Origin: an uncultured bacterium
GTDB taxonomy: Bacteria; Bacteroidota; Bacteroidia; Bacteroidales; Rikenellaceae
Length of the DNA stretch: 64,000 nt
Assembly: GCA_905214725.1 (NCBI GenBank)
Contig: CAJMNH010000003.1
Location: 1 to 64,000, forward strand
Direction: 5' to 3'
Both the position numbers and the translations under genes were made by a program. This document shows, in pieces, positions 41,199 through 49,941 of the stretch; position 1 is the first letter of the stretch, and the number at the start of each line of letters is the position of its first letter. The notes below the pieces were generated by a model, which searched no databases, was not told where the DNA came from, and worked only from the letters and a program-made list of their open reading frames with translations.

Positions 41199-43202
41199 AT
41201 GAGAAAAGGACGTTTTTTACTTTTCAGCCTGTTTGCAGGCGTTCTGTTCACGGCCTGCACGAACGATCCCGCTTCTGAAAATCCGGCAACGCCTGCGGCT
41301 TCGCGACCGTTGCTGATTCACGCCGCCGATGCGGCGGAACCCGGCGTCGTGCTGCTTCGCTTTCGCGAAAATTATGCCGATTCGCTGACTGCGATTCCCG
41401 CGTATGGGGGATCGCCGCGCTCGGGCGTAGCAAGCGTCGACCGGTTCTTGGAAGCGGTGAAAGCCGTGTCGATACGGCCTCTTTTCAATGTCGAAGGGCG
41501 TTTTGCCGCGCGCAAACGTCGTGCGGGAATGCATTTGTGGTATGAAGTGCGCTTCGACGAATCGGTCTCCGTCTCCGAGGTTTGCCGCCATCTGCGCGAG
41601 GCGCGCGCATTGCGCTGCGCCGAATTCAGCGTGGCCCCCGAACGAACTCCTTCCGAGGTCGTCCCTGCGGCGGAGGTCGTTCCTGCGACCCGTTCGACTG
41701 CGACCGACGACCCGCGTCTGGGCGATCAGTGGCACTATGTCAATACGGGCGACTATGCCGGATTTGAGGCGGTCCCGGGGGCGGATATCAATCTGTTCAA
41801 GGCGTGGGAGCTGTGCACCGGTTCGCCCGAGGTGACGGTCGCCGTGCTGGATGGCGGCGTGCGCACTTCGCACGAAGATTTGGTTGGTAACCTTTGGGTC
41901 AATACGGCCGAATTGAACGGCACGCTGGGTGTCGATGACGACGGCAACGGTTATGTCGACGATGTTTACGGTTACAATTTCGCCCCGATTCAGAGCGGCG
42001 ACGAGTACGGTAAGATCGTTGCCGACGATCACGGTACGCATGTGGCCGGCACGATTGCCGCGGTCAGCAACAACGGTCTCGGCGTCGCGGGCATCGCCGG
42101 CGGTTCCGGCAGCGGCGACGGCGTGCGGGTGATGACCTGCCAGCTCTTCATGGGCAACTCCACGGGATCGTTCGCCCGTGCCTTCGAATACGCGGCCGAC
42201 AACGGAGCCGTGATCGCCAACTGCTCGTGGGGATACAACTATCCCAAAGGCGTGATGAGCGAGGAGGAGTGGAACGCTTCGGCCGACAAGGCCGCCATCG
42301 ACTATTTCGTCGCCAATGCAGGGTTCGACGAGCATGAACAGGTTGTCGGCCCGCTTGCGGGCGGACTGGTTGTCTTTGCAGCGGGAAACAACGGCTATCT
42401 GCCGCTGGGCGGCGAGGCGGCCTATCCGGCCGCTTATGACAAGGTGCTGAGCGTCGCTTCGATGGGCCCCGATTATCGTCCCGCCTACTATTCGTGTTAC
42501 GGCAAATGGGTCGACGTGACGGCTCCGGGCGGCGACATGCAGTGTCTGGGGACGAATGCGGGCGTGCTGAGTACCATCGCTTCCAACGATCGGGCTTATG
42601 GCTACGAGCAGGGTACGTCGATGGCTTGTCCCCATGTCTCGGGCATTGCCGCGCTGGCGGTTTCGTTGGCCGCCGAATACGGCATAGCGCTTACGGCGGC
42701 CGAGTTGCAAGAGCTGCTTTGCACTTCGGCGCATCCGATCGACACCTATTGCGTCGGAGAAAAGAGTTTTCCGGCCTATGACGAGAACGGCAAAGTACAG
42801 AATTATACCATCGATCTGGAGCGTTATCAGGGAGCGATGGGAAGCGGTTATATCGACGCGTCGCTCGTGCTGCGCAATCTGCTGGGCGAAGCTGCCGTAC
42901 CGCCTTCGCCGACGGCGGCGCTGCCGCCTCAGCTGCTGGCTTTGGACCGCGATGCAGCGGGTTTCCGTGTGAATTTGAACGACTATTTCACCCATGCGCT
43001 GGTCGAACGTTACGAGGTGACGTGCGATGACGGCGCGGTGGCTGCGGTTGCGGAGTCGGACGGCGTGGTGACGCTTACGCCCCGACGGACCGGCAGCGCA
43101 TCGGTTACCGTAACGGCCATCGGCTATGGCGGCGACCGTATCGGACAGCGTTTTCCGGTGCTCGTGCGTGAACGGGGCAACGACGCCGGCGGGTGGCTCT
43201 GA
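41199..43202 (+). CDS. Subtilisin-like serine protease lipoprotein (family S8)
   Basis: A 667-residue secreted S8 peptidase. The signal peptide ends FTAC (lipid Cys near residue 20), followed by TNDPASENPA. An N-terminal prodomain-like region spans to about 170. The catalytic triad is Asp218 (VAVLDGG), His278 (DDHGTHVAG) and Ser474 (GTSMACPH). A DDDGNGYVDD calcium-type loop is also present. A C-terminal ~100-residue beta domain follows. I use the ATG at 41199 because the one at 41172 overlaps the previous gene. It ends the TlpA-DUF6029-Omp28 operon and is followed by a strong terminator. It may process the operon's surface proteins. Confidence 0.93.
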   Translation: MRKGRFLLFSLFAGVLFTACTNDPASENPATPAASRPLLIHAADAAEPGVVLLRFRENYADSLTAIPAYGGSPRSGVASVDRFLEAVKAVSIRPLFNVEGRFAARKRRAGMHLWYEVRFDESVSVSEVCRHLREARALRCAEFSVAPERTPSEVVPAAEVVPATRSTATDDPRLGDQWHYVNTGDYAGFEAVPGADINLFKAWELCTGSPEVTVAVLDGGVRTSHEDLVGNLWVNTAELNGTLGVDDDGNGYVDDVYGYNFAPIQSGDEYGKIVADDHGTHVAGTIAAVSNNGLGVAGIAGGSGSGDGVRVMTCQLFMGNSTGSFARAFEYAADNGAVIANCSWGYNYPKGVMSEEEWNASADKAAIDYFVANAGFDEHEQVVGPLAGGLVVFAAGNNGYLPLGGEAAYPAAYDKVLSVASMGPDYRPAYYSCYGKWVDVTAPGGDMQCLGTNAGVLSTIASNDRAYGYEQGTSMACPHVSGIAALAVSLAAEYGIALTAAELQELLCTSAHPIDTYCVGEKSFPAYDENGKVQNYTIDLERYQGAMGSGYIDASLVLRNLLGEAAVPPSPTAALPPQLLALDRDAAGFRVNLNDYFTHALVERYEVTCDDGAVAAVAESDGVVTLTPRRTGSASVTVTAIGYGGDRIGQRFPVLVRERGNDAGGWL

Positions 43203-43220
43203 TACGGGTCGGGAATGCAA

Positions 43221-43254
43221 GGGGCGGAATTCTTCGAAGAATTCCGCCCCTTTT
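43221..43254 (+). terminator. Terminator between the subtilase and the S46 peptidase genes
   Basis: A 30-nt perfect palindrome (GGGGCGGAATTCTT and its complement) followed by TTTT on the plus strand. It separates two converging operons; the minus-strand side has a weaker T run. Confidence 0.85.
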
Positions 43255-43268
43255 GTATCGTCGGCAAT

Positions 43269-45335
43269 TTAGCGTAGCTCCATTTCGTCCAGCAGATAAC
43301 CCGCGCCTCCTATGCGGTCGATGACGAAAAGCACGTAACGGATGTCGACTGCTATGTTGCGGCAGATTTCGGGATCGAATTGCAGATCGCTCATCGTCGA
43401 GCGCCAGGTGCGGTCGAAGTTGATGCCCACCAGCTCGCCCTTCGCATTGATGACCGGCGAACCGGAGTTGCCGCCCGTAGTGTGGTTCGTCGCCAGAAAG
43501 CAGACCGGTACGGTCACGCCGCCGTCGGCGGTCGGGATGCTCCAGCGGCCATACTCCTTCGAAGCGTACAGTTCGCGCAGCCGCTGCGGAATGTCGTAGT
43601 CGTAGATCGACGGGTCGTCTTTGGCGATGATGCCGTCGAGCGTTGTCAGCGGACGGTGGCAGACCGCGTCGGCATACCGATAGCCGGCGACGCGGCCATA
43701 GGCGACGCGCAGCGTGAGGTTGGCGTCGGGATAGAAGGGGCGTTCGCGGTCGAATTCGCGCAACGCCTTCATATAGGGGCGATACCACCGCTCGATGGCG
43801 GGCAGATTGCTCAGATTGCGGGGGATGCGTCCGCGGTCGAACCGGCCGACGAGTTGCAGCGCCGGTTCGTCCGCGAGCGCCTTGCGCAGCGTCGCCGTGT
43901 CGCGCAGCAGCGGCTGCACCGCTTCATAGGAGCCGATCGCCGAGGCGTCGAACAAATGGTCGACATACCCCTCGATGCCGCCGTATCGCTTCGTTTCGGC
44001 GACATACGCTTCCGGCAACGGTTGGGGATGGTACGCTTCCAATCCGCGCAGCATCTCGACGGCCACGCGCCGGTCGATGGCCGGATCGTAGTCGCGGTAG
44101 AGTTTGGCGATCCGTTCGGCGAGCGCCGCCGAAGGTTTCGCGGCGTACTGCTTCAATGCGGCGGCCAGCGTCGCCAGCTCGATGCCTTTCACGCTCTCGT
44201 TGCACAACTCTTGGAGATAGTATCCTTGCGTTGCATCGAGATAGGCGGCGTGCAGCGAGTCGAGCAGGTGCGCATATTCGGGGCGTTCGGCGGCCCAGCG
44301 GGCGAACTCGGCCTCGTAAGCCTTCTTCTGCGCCACCGTGCCGAGCCGTTGCAGCCCCAACAGCTCGCCCTGCCACTTTTTCCATGCGTTGGCGATCGAG
44401 GCGTGTTTGGCGGCGTAACGGATGCGGGTCGCCGCGTCGGCCTCTTGTGCCGCCGAGATGATCTCCAACCGCCGCGTGCGCAGGTCGATCTTCATCGGAT
44501 CGGATCGCTCGACGACGTAAGCCACGGCGTCCGAGGAGACATATTGCTGCGTGTTGCCCGGGAAACCGTAGATCATCGTGAAGTCGCCTTCGCCGATTCC
44601 CTTCGTCGAGACGGGGAAGCAACGTTTGGGGCGGTAGGGAACGTTGTCGCGGCTGAATTTCGCCGGACGGTTTTCGCGGTCGGCGTAGATGCGGAACAGC
44701 GAGAAGTCGCCCGTGTGGCGTGGCCACATCCAGTTGTCGGTGTCGCCGCCGAACTTGCCGATCGACGAGGGCGGCGCGGCCACCAGCCGCACGTCGTCGA
44801 ACTGTTCGTAGACGAACAGGAATTGCTGGTTGCCGTAATACATCTGTTCGATGGCCGTGCGGTAACGCCCCTTTTCGGAGGCCTCGTCGCGAATTTTTTC
44901 AACGCTCTCGCCTGCCGCCAGCCGGTCGGTCACCTCCTCCATGCGAACCAGCCGTTGCACCCACAGTCCCTCGTTGGGCAGCTCCTCCGAGCGGCTCTGC
45001 GCCCAGAATCCATGCGTCAGGTAGTCGTGTTCGACGGTCGAATGACTCTGTATGGCGCCGTAGCCGCAGTGGTGGTTTGTCAGCAGCAATCCTTCGGACG
45101 AGATCAATTCGCCCGTACAGCCGCCGTTGAAGAGTACGACGGCATCTTTCATCGAAGCCTCGTTGACGGCGTAAATATCCTCGGCCGTGAGTTGAAACCC
45201 TTTGGCCCGCATGTCGCCGATCCGTTCTTGAATCAGACTCGGCAGCCACATTCCCTCGTCGGCGCGAGCCGTCGCGGCGGTTGCGAGCAGCGCCAACAGG
45301 ATCGATCGTTTCAGAATCGTTCTCAGTCCGCTCAT
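43269..45335 (-). CDS. S46 family dipeptidyl-peptidase, DPP11-like
   Basis: A 688-residue periplasmic exopeptidase that removes dipeptides from N-termini, used by asaccharolytic Bacteroidales to feed on peptides. A signal peptide ends near ARADEG. The catalytic His lies in LLTNHHCG, the Asp in WPRHTGDF and Ser624 in GGNSGSPV. The residue 18 after the serine, which sets specificity, is Arg642 in GINFDR. In Porphyromonas DPP11 the equivalent Arg673 selects Asp/Glu at P1, whereas DPP7 has Gly. Start at 45335 (MSGLRTILKRS); the frame extends to 45398. It begins 4 nt after the PHP gene. Confidence 0.92.
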   Translation of the reverse strand: MSGLRTILKRSILLALLATAATARADEGMWLPSLIQERIGDMRAKGFQLTAEDIYAVNEASMKDAVVLFNGGCTGELISSEGLLLTNHHCGYGAIQSHSTVEHDYLTHGFWAQSRSEELPNEGLWVQRLVRMEEVTDRLAAGESVEKIRDEASEKGRYRTAIEQMYYGNQQFLFVYEQFDDVRLVAAPPSSIGKFGGDTDNWMWPRHTGDFSLFRIYADRENRPAKFSRDNVPYRPKRCFPVSTKGIGEGDFTMIYGFPGNTQQYVSSDAVAYVVERSDPMKIDLRTRRLEIISAAQEADAATRIRYAAKHASIANAWKKWQGELLGLQRLGTVAQKKAYEAEFARWAAERPEYAHLLDSLHAAYLDATQGYYLQELCNESVKGIELATLAAALKQYAAKPSAALAERIAKLYRDYDPAIDRRVAVEMLRGLEAYHPQPLPEAYVAETKRYGGIEGYVDHLFDASAIGSYEAVQPLLRDTATLRKALADEPALQLVGRFDRGRIPRNLSNLPAIERWYRPYMKALREFDRERPFYPDANLTLRVAYGRVAGYRYADAVCHRPLTTLDGIIAKDDPSIYDYDIPQRLRELYASKEYGRWSIPTADGGVTVPVCFLATNHTTGGNSGSPVINAKGELVGINFDRTWRSTMSDLQFDPEICRNIAVDIRYVLFVIDRIGGAGYLLDEMELR

Positions 45336-45339
45336 TGGT

Positions 45340-46506
45340 TTACCGTTTTGCGGGTTTTTCGAAGTGCAACGAGTAGACGAGCGGTTTGCCGGCATCAACG
45401 AAGAAATTCAGCACTTGGAAATTGACGTCGAACCGATCGAGCCCGATCGGTTTCTTGTTATCCAGTCCGTAAATGGTCATTGTCATCTCCTCGAAGGGCC
45501 GTATGATCATATCGCGCGGGAAGACAATCTTTTCGCTGCCCGCCGCTTTGCGGAGCGTAAGCGGAATCGAACTGCGGTTCACGATGCGGAACGTCATTTT
45601 CTTCTCCGAGAATTTCACGTCCGATACCTCGAATAGCGCCTTCATGAGCGGCAGCAACACCTCTTCGCGGCCGTAGACCATGCCGTCGGCGAAAACCGCC
45701 GTGCGCCGTGCGTCGAGCGCTTCGCGCACCCCGTCGAGCGAGCGTTCGCGGGCGAAGATAAGCGTTACGGGACGCAGGGTTCCATTGGCATAATCGGTCG
45801 TGAGGAAGAGCGGTTTATGGCAGTCGGTGCCGCTGACCAGCGTCAGGTTGCGTTCCATCGCCCAGCGATGCGCTTCGGGCGAGTAGCCGCAGAACGCGTT
45901 GTAGATCTCGATGCCCTGCATCAGTCTGTCGTCGTAGAGTTTCGTATGTTCGGGATACCACACCGTTTCGTTTTGCGCCTGACGCTCCCAGTGGGGGTGG
46001 TTCCATACCAGAAATCCGTTCTGCTTTTTGGCCTCGGCGAGTCCGGCCCTCATGGCGTCGCAGTGATCTTCGTGGGCGTCCGAGGCCGTTCCGATCGCTT
46101 CGCAGTCGTCGACGAAGAGGGTGTTGAAGTGGCCGGGCGCCATGCCGCGCGAGATCTCGCCGCCGTGGATGACCAGCACGTCGTTCGTTTTACCGGCCGC
46201 TTTGGCGATTTTGTACGATTCGTTGCGGTCGCCGGTGAACAGCCCGCTGTTTTTCTGCTTTTGCAATCGATTGTCGACGTGATCGGTGATGGCGATCACG
46301 TCCAGACCGTCCATCATCGCCTCTTCGACGCGGGTCGTGGGCCATACCGTGGCGTCGGAGAAGACGGTGTGGATGTGCATGTCGCCTTTGAGGGTCTTGT
46401 AACCTTCGATGTCGGGGACGACGATCCGATGGGGAACGGCTGCGCCGGCCGTGACGGCGAGCAGTGTCGCAACTATCGACGCGTAAAGGCTCTTTTTCAT
46501 ATTCAT
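45340..46506 (-). CDS. Secreted PHP-domain phosphoesterase
   Basis: A 388-residue protein with a Sec signal peptide (about 1-22). The PHP metal-binding motifs are visible: GDMHIHTVFSD (about 41-51), AITDHVD (about 71-77), a GGEIS block (about 112), WNHPHWE and GTDCHKP. The PHP family hydrolyses phosphate esters or diesters with a trinuclear metal centre. The C-terminal ~120 residues form a separate beta-rich domain. The start ATG at 46506 overlaps the maf stop by four bases (ATGA). The substrate is unknown. Confidence 0.88.
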   Translation of the reverse strand: MNMKKSLYASIVATLLAVTAGAAVPHRIVVPDIEGYKTLKGDMHIHTVFSDATVWPTTRVEEAMMDGLDVIAITDHVDNRLQKQKNSGLFTGDRNESYKIAKAAGKTNDVLVIHGGEISRGMAPGHFNTLFVDDCEAIGTASDAHEDHCDAMRAGLAEAKKQNGFLVWNHPHWERQAQNETVWYPEHTKLYDDRLMQGIEIYNAFCGYSPEAHRWAMERNLTLVSGTDCHKPLFLTTDYANGTLRPVTLIFARERSLDGVREALDARRTAVFADGMVYGREEVLLPLMKALFEVSDVKFSEKKMTFRIVNRSSIPLTLRKAAGSEKIVFPRDMIIRPFEEMTMTIYGLDNKKPIGLDRFDVNFQVLNFFVDAGKPLVYSLHFEKPAKR

Positions 46507-47117
46507 GTAGTTTGAAGGGTTTGCTGGGAGATGAAACGGTCCAGTTCGACATAGAGCCGCTGAATGGGCAGTCCCATGACATTGTAGAACGAACCGTTGA
46601 TGCTCTCGATGGCCGCGTAGCCGATCCACTCCTGAATGCCGTAGCTGCCCGCCTTGTCGAAGGGACGGAACCGGTCGACGTAATAGTCGATCTCCTCGTC
46701 TGTCAGCGGGCGGAAACGCACGGAGGTGGTGACGGCGAAACTGTAACGTCGTTGCAGGGTGCGCAGCGTCACGCCCGTGGTGACGAAGTGCTCGGCGCCC
46801 GACAGCAGATGCAGCATGCGCACGGCGTCGTCTCGGTCACGGGGTTTGCCGAGAATCCCGCCTGCGGCCACGACCACCGTGTCGGCCGTCAGCAGGATGT
46901 CGCCTTCGGCGAGCGGTTCGGGATAGGCGTCGCTTTTGAGTTGCGACAGGAAGAGCGGCACGTCGTGCGACGGTAGCCCCGCAGGATAGCGTTCCTCGAC
47001 TTCGTATTGGTCGATGAGTGTGTATTCCAGTCCGCAGTCGCGGAGCAGTTGCTGTCGGCGCGGCGAATGCGAGGCCAGCAGCAAGCGATAGGGTTGCAGT
47101 TTATCTTGTAATAGCAT
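46503..47117 (-). CDS. maf: Maf family nucleoside triphosphate pyrophosphatase
   Basis: Maf proteins hydrolyse dTTP/UTP or modified nucleotides and are thought to keep non-canonical nucleotides out of nucleic acids. The 204-residue protein begins MLLQDKLQPYRLLLASHSPR, with the Maf P-loop ASHSPRRQQLL. ILLTADTVVVAAGGILGKPR and GSYGIQEWIGYAAIESINGS are the other family blocks. The ATG at 47117 gives a normal length; the frame opens further upstream. It begins 3 nt after the FAH gene. Confidence 0.94.
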   Translation of the reverse strand: MLLQDKLQPYRLLLASHSPRRQQLLRDCGLEYTLIDQYEVEERYPAGLPSHDVPLFLSQLKSDAYPEPLAEGDILLTADTVVVAAGGILGKPRDRDDAVRMLHLLSGAEHFVTTGVTLRTLQRRYSFAVTTSVRFRPLTDEEIDYYVDRFRPFDKAGSYGIQEWIGYAAIESINGSFYNVMGLPIQRLYVELDRFISQQTLQTT

Positions 47118-47119
47118 AT

Positions 47120-47737
47120 TCAGCGTATTTCGAAATTCAGCAATTCGCGACCTTCGAGCGTGGCGCGCAGTACGTCGCCCCGTTCGACGGCCCCTACTCC
47201 CGCCGGTGTGCCGGTGAAAAGGAGGTCGCCCGTGCGGTAGGTTATGTAGCGTGAGACGTGGCTCAGCAGTTCGTCCACCCCGAAGATCATGTCGCCCGTA
47301 TACCCCTGCTGCCGCACTTGCCCGTTGACTTCGAGCGTGAAGTGCAGCCGCCGGATGTCGCCCAGTTCGGCGACGGGGATGAACTGCGGCGCTACGGCGG
47401 CCGAGTAGTCGAACCCTTTGGCGCGCTCCCACGGCCATCCCTTGGCGATCGCCTCGCGTTGCAGGTCGCGCGCCGTGAAATCGATGCCCAGACCGACCTC
47501 GGCGTAGAGCCGGTGGGCGAAGCGCGGCGCGACGTGGCGGGCCAGCCGGTTGATGCGCACGACGAGTTCGCATTCGTAGTGCACCTCCTGCGTGAAATCG
47601 GGGATATAGAAGGGATCGTTGTTGCGCAGCAGGGCCGTGTCGGGTTTCAGAAAGAAAAGCGGCTCTTCGGGCAGCGGCCCGCCGTCGAATTCGGCGATGT
47701 GGTCGCGGTAGTTGCGTCCGATGCAGATGATCTTCAT
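47120..47737 (-). CDS. Fumarylacetoacetate hydrolase (FAH) family protein
   Basis: A 205-residue single-domain FAH protein, similar to acylpyruvases and oxaloacetate decarboxylases. It begins with CIGRNYRDHIAEF. The divalent-metal ligands are in YECELVVRI (ExE) and GIDFTARDLQ. The closing FTGTPAGVGAV is the active-site lid block. The reaction is probably hydrolysis or decarboxylation of a 2-oxo acid; the natural substrate is unclear. It shares a four-base overlap with the small membrane protein gene upstream. Confidence 0.9.
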   Translation of the reverse strand: MKIICIGRNYRDHIAEFDGGPLPEEPLFFLKPDTALLRNNDPFYIPDFTQEVHYECELVVRINRLARHVAPRFAHRLYAEVGLGIDFTARDLQREAIAKGWPWERAKGFDYSAAVAPQFIPVAELGDIRRLHFTLEVNGQVRQQGYTGDMIFGVDELLSHVSRYITYRTGDLLFTGTPAGVGAVERGDVLRATLEGRELLNFEIR

Positions 47738-48042
47738 GGTTTTCGGTTTTTAGCTTGTTCGACCAGTGCGACGATCGTGATCGCTCCGATGAACAGAACG
47801 ACGATGCCTACCACGGTAAGCGTCGTTTCTTCGACACCAGCGCGTATCAGCAGCCAATTGCCGCCCGCGATCACCGCCGCCAGCAGCGCCAATCCTCCGG
47901 CCGAGATGCGGCGCACGGCGCGCCAGTTCAGTTCGGGATTCTTCTTCGGCGTTTCCGAAAGCGTCGAAATCCATTGCGGTCGCAGCCAGACGATGACGGC
48001 GCATACGGCCAGAATGGCCGCGATGACGAGCGACTCAGTCAT
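47734..48042 (-). CDS. Small membrane protein, 102 residues
   Basis: Three hydrophobic segments (about residues 2-20, 47-68 and 74-92) with a polar stretch LSETPKKNPELNWR between the first and second. I do not recognise a named family. It overlaps lpxB by eight bases upstream and the FAH gene by four downstream, so it is translated as part of the operon. Function unknown. Confidence 0.7.
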   Translation of the reverse strand: MTESLVIAAILAVCAVIVWLRPQWISTLSETPKKNPELNWRAVRRISAGGLALLAAVIAGGNWLLIRAGVEETTLTVVGIVVLFIGAITIVALVEQAKNRKP

Positions 48043-49165
48043 GGCGCAGCTCCTTTACCATATCCGCCGCGAACCGGTCGCTGGCCCCCGGGCCGCCCAT
48101 GACGGTGAGCAGTTCGTCATAGTCGCCCAACATCCGTTCACGTTCGGGTCCGCCCGGCAGAATCGTGCGCAGCGCCCGTTCGGCCTCCGCCGGATCGGCC
48201 GACGACTGCACCAGTTCGCGTACCGCCTCGCGGCCGAGGTTGAGGTTCACCAATGAGATAAAGGGCACTTTCAGCACATAGGGGCGCAGCCATACCTGCC
48301 ACCACACGGTGCGGTAGATCACCACTTCGGGAATGCGCATCAACGCCGTTTCGAGCGTCGCCGTGCCCGAGGTGACCACCGCCGCCTCGGCGTTATGAAG
48401 CGTTTCGTAGGTCTGGTCGCAGACGAAACGCACCTCCGTTCCGGTCAGGTAGCGGTCGTAAAGCGCACGATCGAGCCACGATACGCCCGTCACCACGAAT
48501 TGGTATTCGGGAAAACGGGGAGCCAAGGCGCACATTAGCGGCAGGTTGGCGTCGATCTCTCCGCGGCGGCTACCCGCCACGAGCGCCACGACGGGACGGG
48601 CGTCCAGTCCGTTCGTGCGGCCGAACTCCTCGCGCGAGGGGAGCGTCTCGGCGCGTGCGGCAATGGCGTCGAGCAACGGATTTCCCTCGAAGACGGGTTG
48701 AATGCCGTGCTTGGGAAAGTAGCCGCGCTCGAAGGGAAAGATGATGTAGAGCCGCTCGACGTATTTTCGGATCGCCTTCACGCGCCACTCGCGCCACGCC
48801 CATACCTTTGGGGCGATGTAGTAGAAGGTGCGGATGCCGTGTTCCTTCGCAAAACGCGCCATCTTCATGTTGAAGCCCGGGTAGTCGATGAGAATCAGCA
48901 CGTCGGGGCCGTAGCGCAGCAGGTCTTCGCGGCACTCTCTGAGTTGCCGCGAGATGGTTCCCAGATTGCGCAGCACGCCCACGATGCCGAAGAACGACGT
49001 TTCGCGGTAGTCGCGCACCCGGTTTTCCCTGCCGCCGACTTCGGCCATGCGGTCGCCGCCCCAGAAACGGAATTCGGCCGCAGGATCGCTTTTGAGCAAT
49101 CCCTGCATGAGGTTCGATCCGTGCAGGTCGCCCGACGCTTCGCCGGCGATGAGGTAGTATTTCAT
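48035..49165 (-). CDS. lpxB: Lipid-A-disaccharide synthase LpxB
   Basis: LpxB joins 2,3-diacylglucosamine-1-phosphate and UDP-diacylglucosamine at the inner membrane to make the lipid A disaccharide. The 376-residue length is typical. AGEASGDLHG at the start, LILIDYPGFNMKMARFAK (about 91-108), YYIAPKVWAWREWR and the C-terminal VTSGTATLETALM donor-binding block are diagnostic. Other lpx genes are not in this window. It precedes an overlapping small membrane gene. Confidence 0.96.
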   Translation of the reverse strand: MKYYLIAGEASGDLHGSNLMQGLLKSDPAAEFRFWGGDRMAEVGGRENRVRDYRETSFFGIVGVLRNLGTISRQLRECREDLLRYGPDVLILIDYPGFNMKMARFAKEHGIRTFYYIAPKVWAWREWRVKAIRKYVERLYIIFPFERGYFPKHGIQPVFEGNPLLDAIAARAETLPSREEFGRTNGLDARPVVALVAGSRRGEIDANLPLMCALAPRFPEYQFVVTGVSWLDRALYDRYLTGTEVRFVCDQTYETLHNAEAAVVTSGTATLETALMRIPEVVIYRTVWWQVWLRPYVLKVPFISLVNLNLGREAVRELVQSSADPAEAERALRTILPGGPERERMLGDYDELLTVMGGPGASDRFAADMVKELRHD

Positions 49166-49168
49166 GAG

Positions 49169-49933
49169 TTATTCGTTTTGCTCATTTCTTTTTTCGTGGT
49201 TTCTGCCCGCCTTTCGTAGCGCTTTGCGTTCGGCTATCCGATTCCAGTTTACGAGACAGACAACTATTCGCGCACCAAACTGCAACGTATTGATACCTAT
49301 ATAGGTTCGCTCGTTTGGATATGGCTCTTTGAGAGAAAAGTCCAGCATTCGCCCGCCATGGAATGCGAAAGCCGAGAAAAATTCGAGCCGAGTGTATTCC
49401 GATTCGAAACCTAAAGCAAGACCCACGTTCCCGTTGACGAAAAATCGGTGGGGATACTGGTGAATCTCCACGACCTCGTCTGGAATAGTCTTATTTTCAC
49501 TGTAAAGGGTCCCTCGGTTTTTTCCGCTAAAATTCAGATCGAATCCAGCATGGGGTGTTGTATAAAGGACCAGTTTGCGTTTGAACACGTGCGCGAACGG
49601 CAATTGTCGTCTCAGCAGGACGGGAATGTGAATATAGGGACAGGAGAACTCCGTGCGAGGAGCATTCCAATACTCTTGTCCCTGTTGTACGGGCAGATCG
49701 ATCACATTCCAGTAACGGCTGATCTTAATACCGGTCATGACCGAGAGTTTATGTGGCAGTTCTTGTTCGAAGACGATTCCTCCCAATCCATGATTATTTC
49801 TCGAATGGTTTGCGATGCGTGTCGAAGGAGAAGTAATGGCATCGGCGATATCGAATCCGAACCACAGACGGTTTTGTGCTGCGGTACAGTGATGAAACAC
49901 GAGAAGCAAACTTATTAATAGGAACCTTTTCAT
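49169..49933 (-). CDS. Outer-membrane beta-barrel protein, PorT-like
   Basis: A 254-residue protein with a Sec signal (MKRFLLISLLLVFHHCTAAQ) and repeated amphipathic strands with aromatic ends, as in the PorT/OMP_b-brl families. Examples are LSVMTGIKISRYWNVID, GNVGLALGFESEY and NTLQFGARIVVCLVN. The codons are noticeably more AT-rich and less biased than in the flanking genes, so it may be faster evolving or acquired. It lies 3 nt before lpxB and 8 nt after the PPOX gene in the direction of transcription. Confidence 0.65.
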   Translation of the reverse strand: MKRFLLISLLLVFHHCTAAQNRLWFGFDIADAITSPSTRIANHSRNNHGLGGIVFEQELPHKLSVMTGIKISRYWNVIDLPVQQGQEYWNAPRTEFSCPYIHIPVLLRRQLPFAHVFKRKLVLYTTPHAGFDLNFSGKNRGTLYSENKTIPDEVVEIHQYPHRFFVNGNVGLALGFESEYTRLEFFSAFAFHGGRMLDFSLKEPYPNERTYIGINTLQFGARIVVCLVNWNRIAERKALRKAGRNHEKRNEQNE

Positions 49934-49941
49934 AAACTGTG

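Noticed and set aside
41217..43220. 667-residue minus-strand frame antisense to the subtilase
   Set aside because: The plus strand carries the full S8 catalytic triad.
43380..45425. 681-residue plus-strand frame antisense to the S46 peptidase
   Set aside because: The minus strand carries the S46 catalytic residues; the plus translation is unstructured.
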